Assembly: GCA_947498785.1 (NCBI GenBank)
Contig: CANMLS010000002.1
Location: 124,001-188,000 of the forward strand
Source of the DNA: an uncultured Aquimarina sp.
GTDB taxonomy: Bacteria; Bacteroidota; Bacteroidia; Flavobacteriales; Flavobacteriaceae
Reading direction: 5' to 3'
Length of the DNA stretch: 64,000 bases
The notes under the pieces are model-generated. The model made no database searches. It was not told the DNA's origin and saw only the letters and a list, made by a program, of their open reading frames with translations. Below, one piece after another: positions 26,611 to 34,198 of the stretch. Every line of letters starts with the position of its first letter. The stretch's first letter is position 1. The position numbers and the translations under genes were made by a program.

Positions 26611-27468
26611 CTATTTCTTAAATCTTTCTCTATAATTAGAAGGATTTTCTCCCATAAGCTTTTTGAACATTTTATTGAACAATGGTACATTTGAAAACCC
26701 TGTTTCAAGACCAATATGACCTATTTGCATATTGGTATTTGCCAACAGAGAACACGCTTCATTCACTCTAACTTCAATAAGTGCCTGCTTAAAAGTTTTT
26801 CCTGTGTTTTTTTTAAAAAACCTACAGAAAGACGATTCCGTCAATCCTAATTCCGTAGCTACTTCATTAGTATTTACGGGTTCTTTGTAATTGTTATTGA
26901 TCAAAGAATAAACTTGTCTAAGCCTTTTAGAATCGGTTTTAGAAGTTTTTAGATAAGAGACCGCTTCCAAACTGCTTGACAGTTGAGTGTCGTACATATT
27001 GTTTAGCAAATTAAAAAAGTTTATTAATCTGTCATATGGTTCCATTTTAAAGATTCTTTGTATCTGTTTCCCTAACTTATGCTTCTCGACTCCAGAGAAA
27101 AAAAGACCTTTTGTCGAATTTTTTAAAAGTTTGTTAATCTTATGAAATTCTGGAAAACAATTACATATTTGTGATATATGCTCTAGTTCAAATTGAATTA
27201 CAAATTCCTCATAATCCAAAGATTCGTAGGCGTAATAAAAAGTATTATGCGGAATCTTAGGTCCTAACAACACTAGGTCGCCATCTTCATAATGACTTAT
27301 TTTGTTACCAATAAATCTCCTTCCTTTTCCTCTTGGAATATAGGCAATCTCAAACTCTGAATGAAAATGCCAATAATCATCATAAATCACTTCCTTTTCA
27401 TAATTATGTGTTAGATGGAGTACCGAATCTATTTGCAACGGTAGAGTTTGTAGCTTTGGCTTCTTCAT
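26611..27468 (-). CDS. AraC family transcription regulator (cupin plus HTH)
   Basis: A 285-residue regulator with an N-terminal cupin-like sensor (about 20-90: HFHSEFEIAYIPRGKGRRF, GDLVLLGPKIPHNTF) and two C-terminal AraC helix-turn-helices (VNTNEVATELGLTESSFCRF, then IGHIGLETGFSNVPLFNKMF). The cupin suggests a sugar or small-molecule ligand. It is divergent from the SemiSWEET-HAD gene pair 115 bp away and is the obvious candidate regulator of that pair. Confidence 0.87.
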   Translation of the reverse strand: MKKPKLQTLPLQIDSVLHLTHNYEKEVIYDDYWHFHSEFEIAYIPRGKGRRFIGNKISHYEDGDLVLLGPKIPHNTFYYAYESLDYEEFVIQFELEHISQICNCFPEFHKINKLLKNSTKGLFFSGVEKHKLGKQIQRIFKMEPYDRLINFFNLLNNMYDTQLSSSLEAVSYLKTSKTDSKRLRQVYSLINNNYKEPVNTNEVATELGLTESSFCRFFKKNTGKTFKQALIEVRVNEACSLLANTNMQIGHIGLETGFSNVPLFNKMFKKLMGENPSNYRERFKK

Positions 27469-27582
27469 CTTTAATTTGTCTCAAATTATTATTTATATGA
27501 CAATCTAAGATAATTTTTAGAAAAATTAGATATATCTCCAATCTTAATTTTAAAAGATATTAGCAATTAATTTATACTTCAA

Positions 27583-27840
27583 ATGGATTTAAACCTTTTT
27601 ATAGGAAATATAGCTGCATTACTAACGACATTAAGCTTTTTGCCACAAGCTATAAAGGTCATTCGAACAAGAGACACTAAGAGTCTTTCATTACCTACTT
27701 ATATCATGTTCGTTTCTGGTGTTATGCTATGGTTTATGTATGGTATACGAAGTGGGCAACTGCCCATAATTTTAGGCAATCTTATAACCTTTGTTTTTGC
27801 AGCCATAATCCTCATATGTAAATTACTGGAAAAGAAATAA
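27583..27840 (+). CDS. SemiSWEET sugar transporter
   Basis: An 85-residue, three-helix membrane protein with the PQ-loop signature SFLPQAIKVIRTRDTKSLSL and the second-helix segment YIMFVSGVMLWFMYGI, matching bacterial SemiSWEETs. These work as homodimers and let mono- or disaccharides move down their gradient. The next gene, a HAD phosphatase, starts 15 bp downstream, so the two are an operon: import followed by sugar-phosphate handling. Confidence 0.87.
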   Translation: MDLNLFIGNIAALLTTLSFLPQAIKVIRTRDTKSLSLPTYIMFVSGVMLWFMYGIRSGQLPIILGNLITFVFAAIILICKLLEKK

Positions 27841-27855
27841 AAAGCTCTAAAAAGA

Positions 27856-28524
27856 ATGATCAAAGCAATATTATTTGATTTTGATGGAACACTAGTCGAT
27901 TCTGAATCGTTACACTTCATTAGTTGGAACAACGTGCTAAAAAAGTATGATGTTAACATAACAGAAGAGGACTATCTGAATAACTTTGCTGGAATTCCAA
28001 CACCTCAAAATGCAAGTCTCTTAATGGAGAGATACGGTTTGGAAAAATCTACGCAAGAGCTCGTAGATGAAAAGGAATCACAAACAATATTGATGGGATC
28101 GAATTTTGACATACCCTTTATGCCCTTTGCATTAGAAATTGTAGAGATTATAAAGAGATTTAACGTACCAATGGCTATAGTCACGGGAAGCCCAAGGTCG
28201 GAGATGGAGCCAATCTTGAAAAAAGCAGGTATTTTTGAATATTTTCAATATACTATTACAAGGGATGATGTTGAAAAGAGCAAGCCAGATTCCGAGCCTT
28301 ATATAAAGTGTAGCGAATTGATGGGATTCAGAAAGGATGAATATTTAGTCTTTGAGGACACCTGGAGTGGCATAAAGTCAGCTAAAGGTGCCTCACTTAA
28401 ATGTTTCGGCATCCAGAAGTCCGAGGATTTATTGATTAAACTCAACAAGTCAGGAGCTGACAAGACATTTAAAAATTTAGAAGTGGCTTACAATTACCTT
28501 ATCACATCAAAACTTATTGGATAG
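27856..28524 (+). CDS. HAD family phosphatase, beta-phosphoglucomutase-like
   Basis: A 222-residue haloacid-dehalogenase enzyme. Motif I is DFDGTLVDSE, the helical cap follows, motif II is VTGSPRSE, and the later motifs are KSKPDSEPY and FEDTWSGIKSAKGA. It belongs to the beta-phosphoglucomutase/sugar-phosphatase branch. Together with the SemiSWEET gene it would act on an imported sugar's phosphate. Its stop overlaps by one base the start of a DNA-repair gene fragment, which marks a recombination junction rather than a true operon partner. Confidence 0.85.
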   Translation: MIKAILFDFDGTLVDSESLHFISWNNVLKKYDVNITEEDYLNNFAGIPTPQNASLLMERYGLEKSTQELVDEKESQTILMGSNFDIPFMPFALEIVEIIKRFNVPMAIVTGSPRSEMEPILKKAGIFEYFQYTITRDDVEKSKPDSEPYIKCSELMGFRKDEYLVFEDTWSGIKSAKGASLKCFGIQKSEDLLIKLNKSGADKTFKNLEVAYNYLITSKLIG

Positions 28525-28930
28525 TGAAACACGCTCGTCGTGGTCTTGTAAAAAAAGGAAATTTAGAGATTATGAAATTATTCGGGTTTGGAGAAATTGA
28601 CAAAATTAAAATAGTCGATTTTAAAATTATTACACCAATAGTAAAGATTAAAGATGATTTGGTATTTTCTTTTAATTTAATAAATACAGAAAATACTCCT
28701 TTAAAAATTAGACTTGAATACGGTTTGTATTATCAAAAAATGGTTCTCTATCGAAAAAAGTATTTAAAATAAGTGAGAAGGATTATCCAAAAAATTCAAC
28801 TACCAAAATCAATAAAAAGCAATCGTTTAAAGTAATTACAACTCGTAAATTTCACACAGGAAAACATCAAGTATCTATTATAATAAATGGAGTAGAATTA
28901 GAAAAAAGAGATTTTGAACTAATTGAATAG
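28524..28930 (+). pseudogene. DNA alkylation repair protein, C-terminal fragment with frameshift
   Basis: The sequence VKHARRGLVKKGNLEIMKLF, then KIVDFKIITPIVKIKDDLVF, then (after a frame change) KISEKDYPKNSTTKI, KKQSFKVITTRKFHTGKHQV and SIIINGVELEKRDFEL matches the C-terminal domain of AlkD-related repair proteins. The N-terminal HEAT-repeat part is missing. The frame breaks at about 28736 in CAAAAAATGG, where one more A would restore YYQKNGSLSKK. The start coincides with the stop of the HAD gene. Confidence 0.72.
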
Positions 28931-29232
28931 AAAAAGGACATAATAACGGTAGCTGTTACACAACTTAAATCCTAGATTGAAAATATGATATTTTCTGGAG
29001 TCTGTTCTGACAAAAGAATTACTCTTTTAAAATTTATTAGGATGAAGAGTAAGATTGTTTGGGAATATTCACAACGGGAATTCTGTATTCTGGTTGGTCT
29101 GTAAAAATATAGAACTGACAATCTTTACATGTTTATGAAGGTGAAATGTTTGCAAAATGTCAAAAACAGTAACCAATGCTTAGAAAAACCAAAAAACAAG
29201 GTAACATTTTGCCCTGTGTATATATATTAAAT
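28931..29232. other. Spacer without a recognised gene
   Basis: Contains GGTAACATTTTGCCCTG (29200-29216), related to 19607-19622. No supported frame. Confidence 0.4.
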
Positions 29233-29255
29233 GTTATATTCAATTAAAAAGAAAA

Positions 29256-29672
29256 ATGAACAACGAAATACTCGACGACGGATTTGAAAATGGAGATAAA
29301 AGAAATCGAGTTAAAATTGTAAATTGGATTTCGATAATAATTTTATGGGTGGGAATTGGATATTGTGGAATAGATGGATTATTAGGTGAAATAAAAGTAA
29401 TTATAGCAATTGTACTCTTAATTATTTCAACAGGAATAATGTGTTTCAATTACGAATTGGGTATAGTAATAACAATGGGAACAATCCTAATTGGAATAAT
29501 AAATCTTGTTGATTTTTTCCCAATCACATACTATGTATTTTTTGAAATTAATGCAATTGAAATCGAATTTGAATTTATACTTTTTGGAATTGGAATAATT
29601 CATTATTTGACGAATAAAAAAGAATTGTCGAAATTTCTGAAAAATTTGCTAAATCCAGAAATTACAGGATAA
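29256..29672 (+). CDS. Small integral membrane protein, hypothetical
   Basis: A 138-residue protein with about four transmembrane helices (NWISIIILWVGIGYCGIDG; IIAIVLLIISTGIMCFN; IVITMGTILIGIINLVDF; FILFGIGIIHYL) and a Lys-rich tail. No family recognised. ATG start 13 bp after the left arm of cassette 6. Confidence 0.6.
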   Translation: MNNEILDDGFENGDKRNRVKIVNWISIIILWVGIGYCGIDGLLGEIKVIIAIVLLIISTGIMCFNYELGIVITMGTILIGIINLVDFFPITYYVFFEINAIEIEFEFILFGIGIIHYLTNKKELSKFLKNLLNPEITG

Positions 29673-29699
29673 GAAATAATATCTGCTAAACGTTCGAAG

Positions 29700-29831
29700 A
29701 TGAATGGATTCAAAAGAAAATTTTCGAATAAGCAAATCGGTGAATTAGAAATGATTGCAAAGAACGATAAACTCGTTCCGGAAGCAATAAAAGCAGCGAA
29801 AGAACTAATAGAAGAAAAAAATAAAAACTGA
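29700..29831 (+). CDS. Short helical protein, 43 residues
   Basis: MNGFKRKFSNKQIGELEMIA, then KNDKLVPEAIKAAKELIEEK. This matches a helical motif common in Bacteroidota (roughly L..I..N..LVPEAIxAAKEIL..R) found at the ends of larger membrane proteins. It could be a small independent protein or a detached tail domain of the membrane protein 27 bp upstream. Confidence 0.45.
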   Translation: MNGFKRKFSNKQIGELEMIAKNDKLVPEAIKAAKELIEEKNKN

Positions 29832-29946
29832 ATTTAACAATACATAAAATGTTCATTGCGAGCTTTTGATCACAACGCCATTTATGTGAGACCGTTGTAA
29901 TTAACATTCGTAAAACTGATATATAATTAATAAACACAATAATCGA

Positions 29947-30384
29947 ATGGCAAAGAATAAAACAACTGTTACTGAAATCGATGTATTTGATTTTATCAAT
30001 TCTTATGTTGAAAACGAGCAAAAGAAATCGGATAGTCTTGAACTCATAAAACTAATGAATAAATGGTCTGGTTTTGAACCAAAGATGTGGGGGGCGACTA
30101 TTATTGGTTTTGGCAGTTATCACTATAAATATGCGAGTGGTCATGAGGGGGATGCACCTATGCTTGGATTCTCCCCAAGAAAAACGCAGTTTTCATTCTA
30201 CATATATTCTAAAACAGACAAGAGTGATGAGTTATTGAAAAAGTTTGGCAAATTTAAAATGGGGAAAGTTTGTATATATGTTAAAAAACTTGTTGACATT
30301 GATATATCAATCTTAGAACAAATCTGTAAGGAAACAATTACATACTTGAATGAAAATCATGAATGTGGAGCATGTAGAAGTTAA
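29947..30384 (+). CDS. DUF1801 (YdhG-like) protein
   Basis: A 145-residue protein of the DUF1801 fold: IDVFDFINSYVENEQKKSDS, WSGFEPKMWGATIIGFGSYH, GFSPRKTQFSFYI, KFKMGKVCIYVKKLVDID. The family is small and iron-chaperone-like, of unconfirmed role. It is preceded by the spacer end GAGACCGTTGTAATTAAC (29889-29906). No complementary right arm was found. Confidence 0.82.
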   Translation: MAKNKTTVTEIDVFDFINSYVENEQKKSDSLELIKLMNKWSGFEPKMWGATIIGFGSYHYKYASGHEGDAPMLGFSPRKTQFSFYIYSKTDKSDELLKKFGKFKMGKVCIYVKKLVDIDISILEQICKETITYLNENHECGACRS

Positions 30385-30727
30385 TAACGACTAGCCAATA
30401 ATGTAACTATATTTATTGTGGTTTTGTGGTATATTAAAATAAAAATGTAAATCAAATAGCTCGATTTCGGCTGAATAATTCTGAGGATGATTCCACAAGC
30501 AGGAGACTGTTGGCATCAATATCTGGAAAACCTAAAAAATAGGATTGATTAATCACTTCTTTTTATTCTCTTCAATAGAGAAACTACATAGAAATAAATA
30601 GATGTAAAATTTTCAATACAATTTAACTACTTGTATATAATTGTAAATCAATAGTAATTTAAAATTGTTTATTCAATAGTAAAGAAAATACCTTTGACTA
30701 ATGTAATTTTGTGAAAGACAAGTAGGT
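30385..30727 (+). other. Spacer with cassette boundary and promoter
   Basis: Holds the GTTGGCATC boundary of cassette 7 at 30509-30517 and a promoter-like sequence at 30665-30696. No other feature seen. Confidence 0.45.
30665..30696 (+). promoter_or_regulatory. Bacteroidota-type promoter for the serine hydrolase
   Basis: TTG at 30665-30667, a 21-bp spacer and TACCTTTG at 30689-30696 fit the -33 TTG / -7 TAnnTTTG pattern, 31 bp before the ATG. Confidence 0.5.
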
Positions 30728-31696
30728 ATGAATGATAAAAAAACATTAGAATTAGAAAATGTAATTCAAGAGGATTATACAAACATTGCTGGAATTATAG
30801 TTATAAAGAATAATGATATAGTCTTTGAAAATTACTTCAATGATTATAAAAAAAACGACACTATTCATATTGCTTCTGTAACGAAAAGTATATTATCCAT
30901 TCTAATTGGAATAGCAATTGACAAAGGTTTTATAAAAAACACAGAACAAAACATATTAGATTTTTTTCCTAAGTATGTACTTAAAAAAAGAGAAAAAACA
31001 ATTCAGAAAGTAACAATAAGACATTTGTTAACTATGACAGCTCCTTTCAAGTTTAAATCTGAACCCTATACTAAAGTCTATTCAAGTGAAGACTGGACTA
31101 AATCGGTGCTAGATTTATTGGGTGGAAAAACTTTAAAAGAAGATTTTAAATACACAACAATTGGTTTACAAGTCTTATCAGGCATTCTTATAAGTGCTAT
31201 AGGAAAATCTATACATGATTTTGCATCAGAAAACTTATTTTCCCCTTTAGGCATTAAAACACCTGATAATTTACGAATACATAACAAAGAAGAATATTTC
31301 TCATTTCTTAAAGACAAATATGTTAATGGTTGGGTAATTGACCCTAAAGGTATAAATACAGCGGGTTGGGGTTTAACTTTAACAACCAGGGATATGGCTA
31401 AAATAGGTCAGCTATATTTGAATAATGGAAAATGGAATAATAGTCAAATAATATCATCCGAATGGATTAAAGAAAGTACTAAAAAGCATAGTCAATTAAA
31501 TGATTTAGCATATGGTTATTTATGGTGGATAATTGATAATCAGGATAATAATTGTTTTTCAGCTATTGGGGACGGTGGGAATATAATTTATGTTGACCGT
31601 CTTAAGAACACTATAATTTCTATTACATCACAGTTTATGCCGAGAGCAAAGGACAGAATTGAATTGATTAAAAAACATATTATTCCAAACATATAA
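30728..31696 (+). CDS. Serine hydrolase, class C beta-lactamase-like
   Basis: A 322-residue protein with the SxxK motif in ASVTKS (Ser50, Lys53), RHLLTMTAPF after it, a YTTIGLQVLSGIL segment in the position of the YxN motif, and a WGLTLTTRDMAKIGQLYLNN stretch typical of the family. There is no clear signal peptide, so it may be cytoplasmic. Relatives are esterases, peptidases and penicillin-binding-type proteins; resistance is not implied. Confidence 0.85.
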   Translation: MNDKKTLELENVIQEDYTNIAGIIVIKNNDIVFENYFNDYKKNDTIHIASVTKSILSILIGIAIDKGFIKNTEQNILDFFPKYVLKKREKTIQKVTIRHLLTMTAPFKFKSEPYTKVYSSEDWTKSVLDLLGGKTLKEDFKYTTIGLQVLSGILISAIGKSIHDFASENLFSPLGIKTPDNLRIHNKEEYFSFLKDKYVNGWVIDPKGINTAGWGLTLTTRDMAKIGQLYLNNGKWNNSQIISSEWIKESTKKHSQLNDLAYGYLWWIIDNQDNNCFSAIGDGGNIIYVDRLKNTIISITSQFMPRAKDRIELIKKHIIPNI

Positions 31697-31888
31697 CATA
31701 CTGTTGCCAACACTGGTAACTGTTGTATAAGTCCCTAATTTTTTAAAATAAAATTTCAAATAAGCGGTTCTAAAAAATCCTAATTTTGTAAAATAAGAAT
31801 AAGAGGTTGATAGTCTATATAGAAAACTATCATCTGCGGTTCTATATGAGACTAGAGTTGAAATCCCTTGTTTAATAGACACAAGACC

Positions 31889-32374
31889 GTTAGCAACAAG
31901 TAAAAAACAGACTTTTAAAATACTGAAATGGAGAAAATTATAAAAAGACAAAATATTCTAAACGCTAAACCAAATATAGTTTGGGACACTCTGACTAATC
32001 CGAATAAGACGAAACTATTTATGTTCAATTGTGAAGCCCATTCTGATTGGAAAGTAGGTGGTGATATTAAATGGAAAGGGAATTTTAATGGATATGAAAC
32101 TGGAGAAAAAGGAACTATTTTAGCCTTAATGAAGAATAAACATTTGAAATATACTTCGATTGACCCTAATTTTGGAATTGATGATGTTCCCGAAAATTAT
32201 TTACACATAACATATGATTTGAAAGAAATTGATGGAAAAACTCAATTGACTACTTCGATTGAAAATTTCAATGATGATATGGAAAGAATTGGACACATTG
32301 CAAAAGGTTGGGATAATATTGTATTACCAGCAATTGAAAAAATACATAATTCCTGAACAAAATCAGTTGCAAAC
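31889..32374 (+). mobile_element. Candidate gene cassette 8
   Basis: Left arm GTTAGCAAC (31889-31897) and right arm GTTGCAAAC (32366-32374) pair at 8 of 9 positions around one gene. Confidence 0.48.
31928..32356 (+). CDS. SRPBCC / AHSA1 domain protein
   Basis: A 142-residue START-like protein: N-terminal IIKRQNILNAKPNIVWDTLT, then WKVGGDIKWKGNFNGYETGE, and a final helix HIAKGWDNIVLPAIEKIHN. AHSA1-like proteins bind hydrophobic ligands or act as co-chaperones; the ligand is unknown. It is one of the typical single-gene payloads. Confidence 0.83.
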   Translation: MEKIIKRQNILNAKPNIVWDTLTNPNKTKLFMFNCEAHSDWKVGGDIKWKGNFNGYETGEKGTILALMKNKHLKYTSIDPNFGIDDVPENYLHITYDLKEIDGKTQLTTSIENFNDDMERIGHIAKGWDNIVLPAIEKIHNS

Positions 32375-32394
32375 AAAGGCTCTATAATTAAGAC

Positions 32395-32561
32395 GAGTTT
32401 TAGTGTTTGATTCAAAGTTTTCTGTATTTTTATAATGTTCGTCAAATCATTTTGATTTGACTTTTGAATAAGAAAAAATAAAAGCAAACAAAATGCTTTG
32501 TCTAAGTGCTAAATCGAAAATTTCTGATTTTCTATTCCCTTACTAGTAATAGCCGAGTGTT
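32395..32561 (+). repeat. Cassette spacer element, copy F
   Basis: GAGTTTTAGTGTTTGATTC, core GTCAAATCATTTTGATTTGAC (32441-32461, a near-perfect hairpin), AAAAATAAAAGCAAACAAAA, AAGTGCTAAATCGAAAA and GATTTTCTATTCCCTTACTA, ending GAGTGTT. Confidence 0.7.
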
Positions 32562-32799
32562 AATAAAGAAATCATCCAAGTGGGGATTAGCTGGTTTGAT
32601 TGATATGGAAACTACTTCATATGGACGCAAGGCCGGAACTCTATTATGGGGTGGTGCTTATAATACATATTTCTTTATCGATATAGAATCGGGAATTGCT
32701 GCAAGTATTTATACTCAATATTTTCCATTTAACCATCCAGAAACAACAGAGTTATTTGATAAATTCTCTGAACAACTTTACTTAAATATTAAAAATTAA
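32559..32799 (+). pseudogene. Serine hydrolase C-terminal fragment
   Basis: The sequence WGLAGLIDMETTSYGRKAGT, then LLWGGAYNTYFFIDIESGIA and TQYFPFNHPETTELFDKFSE, is the C-terminus of a class C beta-lactamase-like hydrolase. The SxxK and YxN parts are absent and the reading frame starts inside the spacer. It is a truncated unit at the right edge of the cassette region. Confidence 0.72.
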
Positions 32800-32852
32800 A
32801 ACAATAGAGGACACTACTAAAGATAATTGCTTATTTTGTAAATCAATAAGCA

Positions 32853-34145
32853 TTACTTATCCATAAGGTTTCTAAACTGATAAAAGAAACGTTCTATAAG
32901 ACGTAGGTCTTCAGTTATAATTTCTACTACACCTCTCATCTCTTGTTTAAAAGGAATTTCTTTATTATAAGTGGTAATAAGTTTATCTGGCAGAGCGACA
33001 TCAATTAAGTATAAACCGTCTTTATCAGGAAGTAGAGATATATGTTTTACTTTACCTTTTAGAGTTCCAAATTCATCATCTGGAAAATTTTCTAATCTAA
33101 TGTTAGCAATTTGTCCAATTTTTATTTTTCCCGAGTTTTGAGAAGGTGCTTTGATTTTTGCCAAATATGAAGAATCCTCTGATGGAATAATAATAAAGAC
33201 AAGATCTCCTGCTGATACAGTCTGATTTTCTACCCAAAAGTTTAAGAAAGATACACGTCCTTCTAAATCTGATTTAAGGACATATTTTAGTTCCCAATCT
33301 TTAATACTCTTTTTTAATTGACCGAAGGATTGTAATACTTTTTTAAATAGATTAATTTCTTCTTTTCTTTTGTTAATTTCTGTACCCTTAGAAGTTTTAT
33401 TAGCATTACTGATACTTTCGTTAATCTGAGATATCTGAACGTCATTATTTTCATAAGTACGTTTGGCTTGAAGATAATCTAATTCTTTGCCTTCATATTC
33501 CTGAGCTGATATAACTCCTTTTTCGAATAAATTCTTTTGACGTTGAAGTTCTTTTCTTTTAAACTCAAGTTCGGTTTTACCTAGTCTTTTTTGTGCCTTA
33601 AGGCTTTCTAATCTCCTGTAAAGTTCAGAAAGAGATACTTGATTTGCTATGGCTTCATTAGAAAAAGGTTGAAGCTCTTTGTTTAAAATATACTCAGAAT
33701 AGCTGTTTTCAAATAATGCAAAACTAGTTTCGATATCCCCCAGAAACAAAACAGGTAGGTTTTCTATAGGGAAACTAAACGATTTATTATTTATTTTAAC
33801 AGTATCTATAATGGATTTAAGCAAGAATACATCTTTATAATTTGCACTACTTTCTAATATTGAAAGAGGAGTATCCTTAGGAACAATCTGATTGTCTTCA
33901 ACTAGAATTGATTCAATCTTTCCGCTTACTTTGGCATATTCCTTTTGCGGTGGTATTCTAGTAGTTATGATAGCTTCTGCAGGTATTACATCAGGATATT
34001 TGACCAGCCACGAAAGAAATAAAAGCATAAGTACTAAAGCTAAAATTAAAAGATTACCCCACCTGATCATCCAATGAGGTACTCTGGTTAAGATTTCTTG
34101 TACTTCTTCACTACGTAATTGTATGTCGTCTAATGTGTCTGGCAT
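32853..34145 (-). CDS. HlyD family secretion adaptor
   Basis: A 430-residue membrane fusion protein. It has one N-terminal transmembrane helix (LLILALVLMLLFLSWLV, about 32-48), two biotinyl-lipoyl-like halves (AKVSGKIESILVEDNQIVPK near the start), a long coiled-coil hairpin (about 150-290) and a C-terminal beta-barrel. It would join the ABC exporter encoded just upstream to an outer-membrane channel. The gene follows the ABC gene by 53 bp on the same strand. Confidence 0.88.
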   Translation of the reverse strand: MPDTLDDIQLRSEEVQEILTRVPHWMIRWGNLLILALVLMLLFLSWLVKYPDVIPAEAIITTRIPPQKEYAKVSGKIESILVEDNQIVPKDTPLSILESSANYKDVFLLKSIIDTVKINNKSFSFPIENLPVLFLGDIETSFALFENSYSEYILNKELQPFSNEAIANQVSLSELYRRLESLKAQKRLGKTELEFKRKELQRQKNLFEKGVISAQEYEGKELDYLQAKRTYENNDVQISQINESISNANKTSKGTEINKRKEEINLFKKVLQSFGQLKKSIKDWELKYVLKSDLEGRVSFLNFWVENQTVSAGDLVFIIIPSEDSSYLAKIKAPSQNSGKIKIGQIANIRLENFPDDEFGTLKGKVKHISLLPDKDGLYLIDVALPDKLITTYNKEIPFKQEMRGVVEIITEDLRLIERFFYQFRNLMDK

Positions 34146-34198
34146 AATATCTAGTTACGAATCAATAAATTTCTAATTAATAATTCTTAATTCATGTA

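Larger units (their letters stand above)
29233..29838 (+). mobile_element. Candidate gene cassette 6 (two-gene payload)
   Basis: Left arm GTTATATTCAA (29233-29243) and right arm CTGAATTTAAC (29828-29838) pair at 9 of 11 positions. They enclose the membrane protein gene and a 43-codon frame. Confidence 0.42.
30509..31711 (+). mobile_element. Candidate gene cassette 7
   Basis: Left arm GTTGGCATC (30509-30517) and right arm GTTGCCAAC (31703-31711) pair at 8 of 9 positions. The unit includes about 200 bp of leader with its own promoter before the gene. Confidence 0.45.

Noticed and set aside
28524..28772. Intact 82-residue gene
   Set aside because: It is the truncated, frameshifted end of a DNA alkylation repair gene; the homologous sequence continues in another frame to 28930.
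10982..32374. A classical integron with intI
   Set aside because: No intact integrase was found, tips do not follow GTTRRRY/RYYYAAC strictly, and spacers are longer than typical attC. Reported as integron-like only.
32506..32799. Complete 97-residue protein
   Set aside because: Its N-terminal part is spacer sequence and the rest is only the tail of a serine hydrolase.
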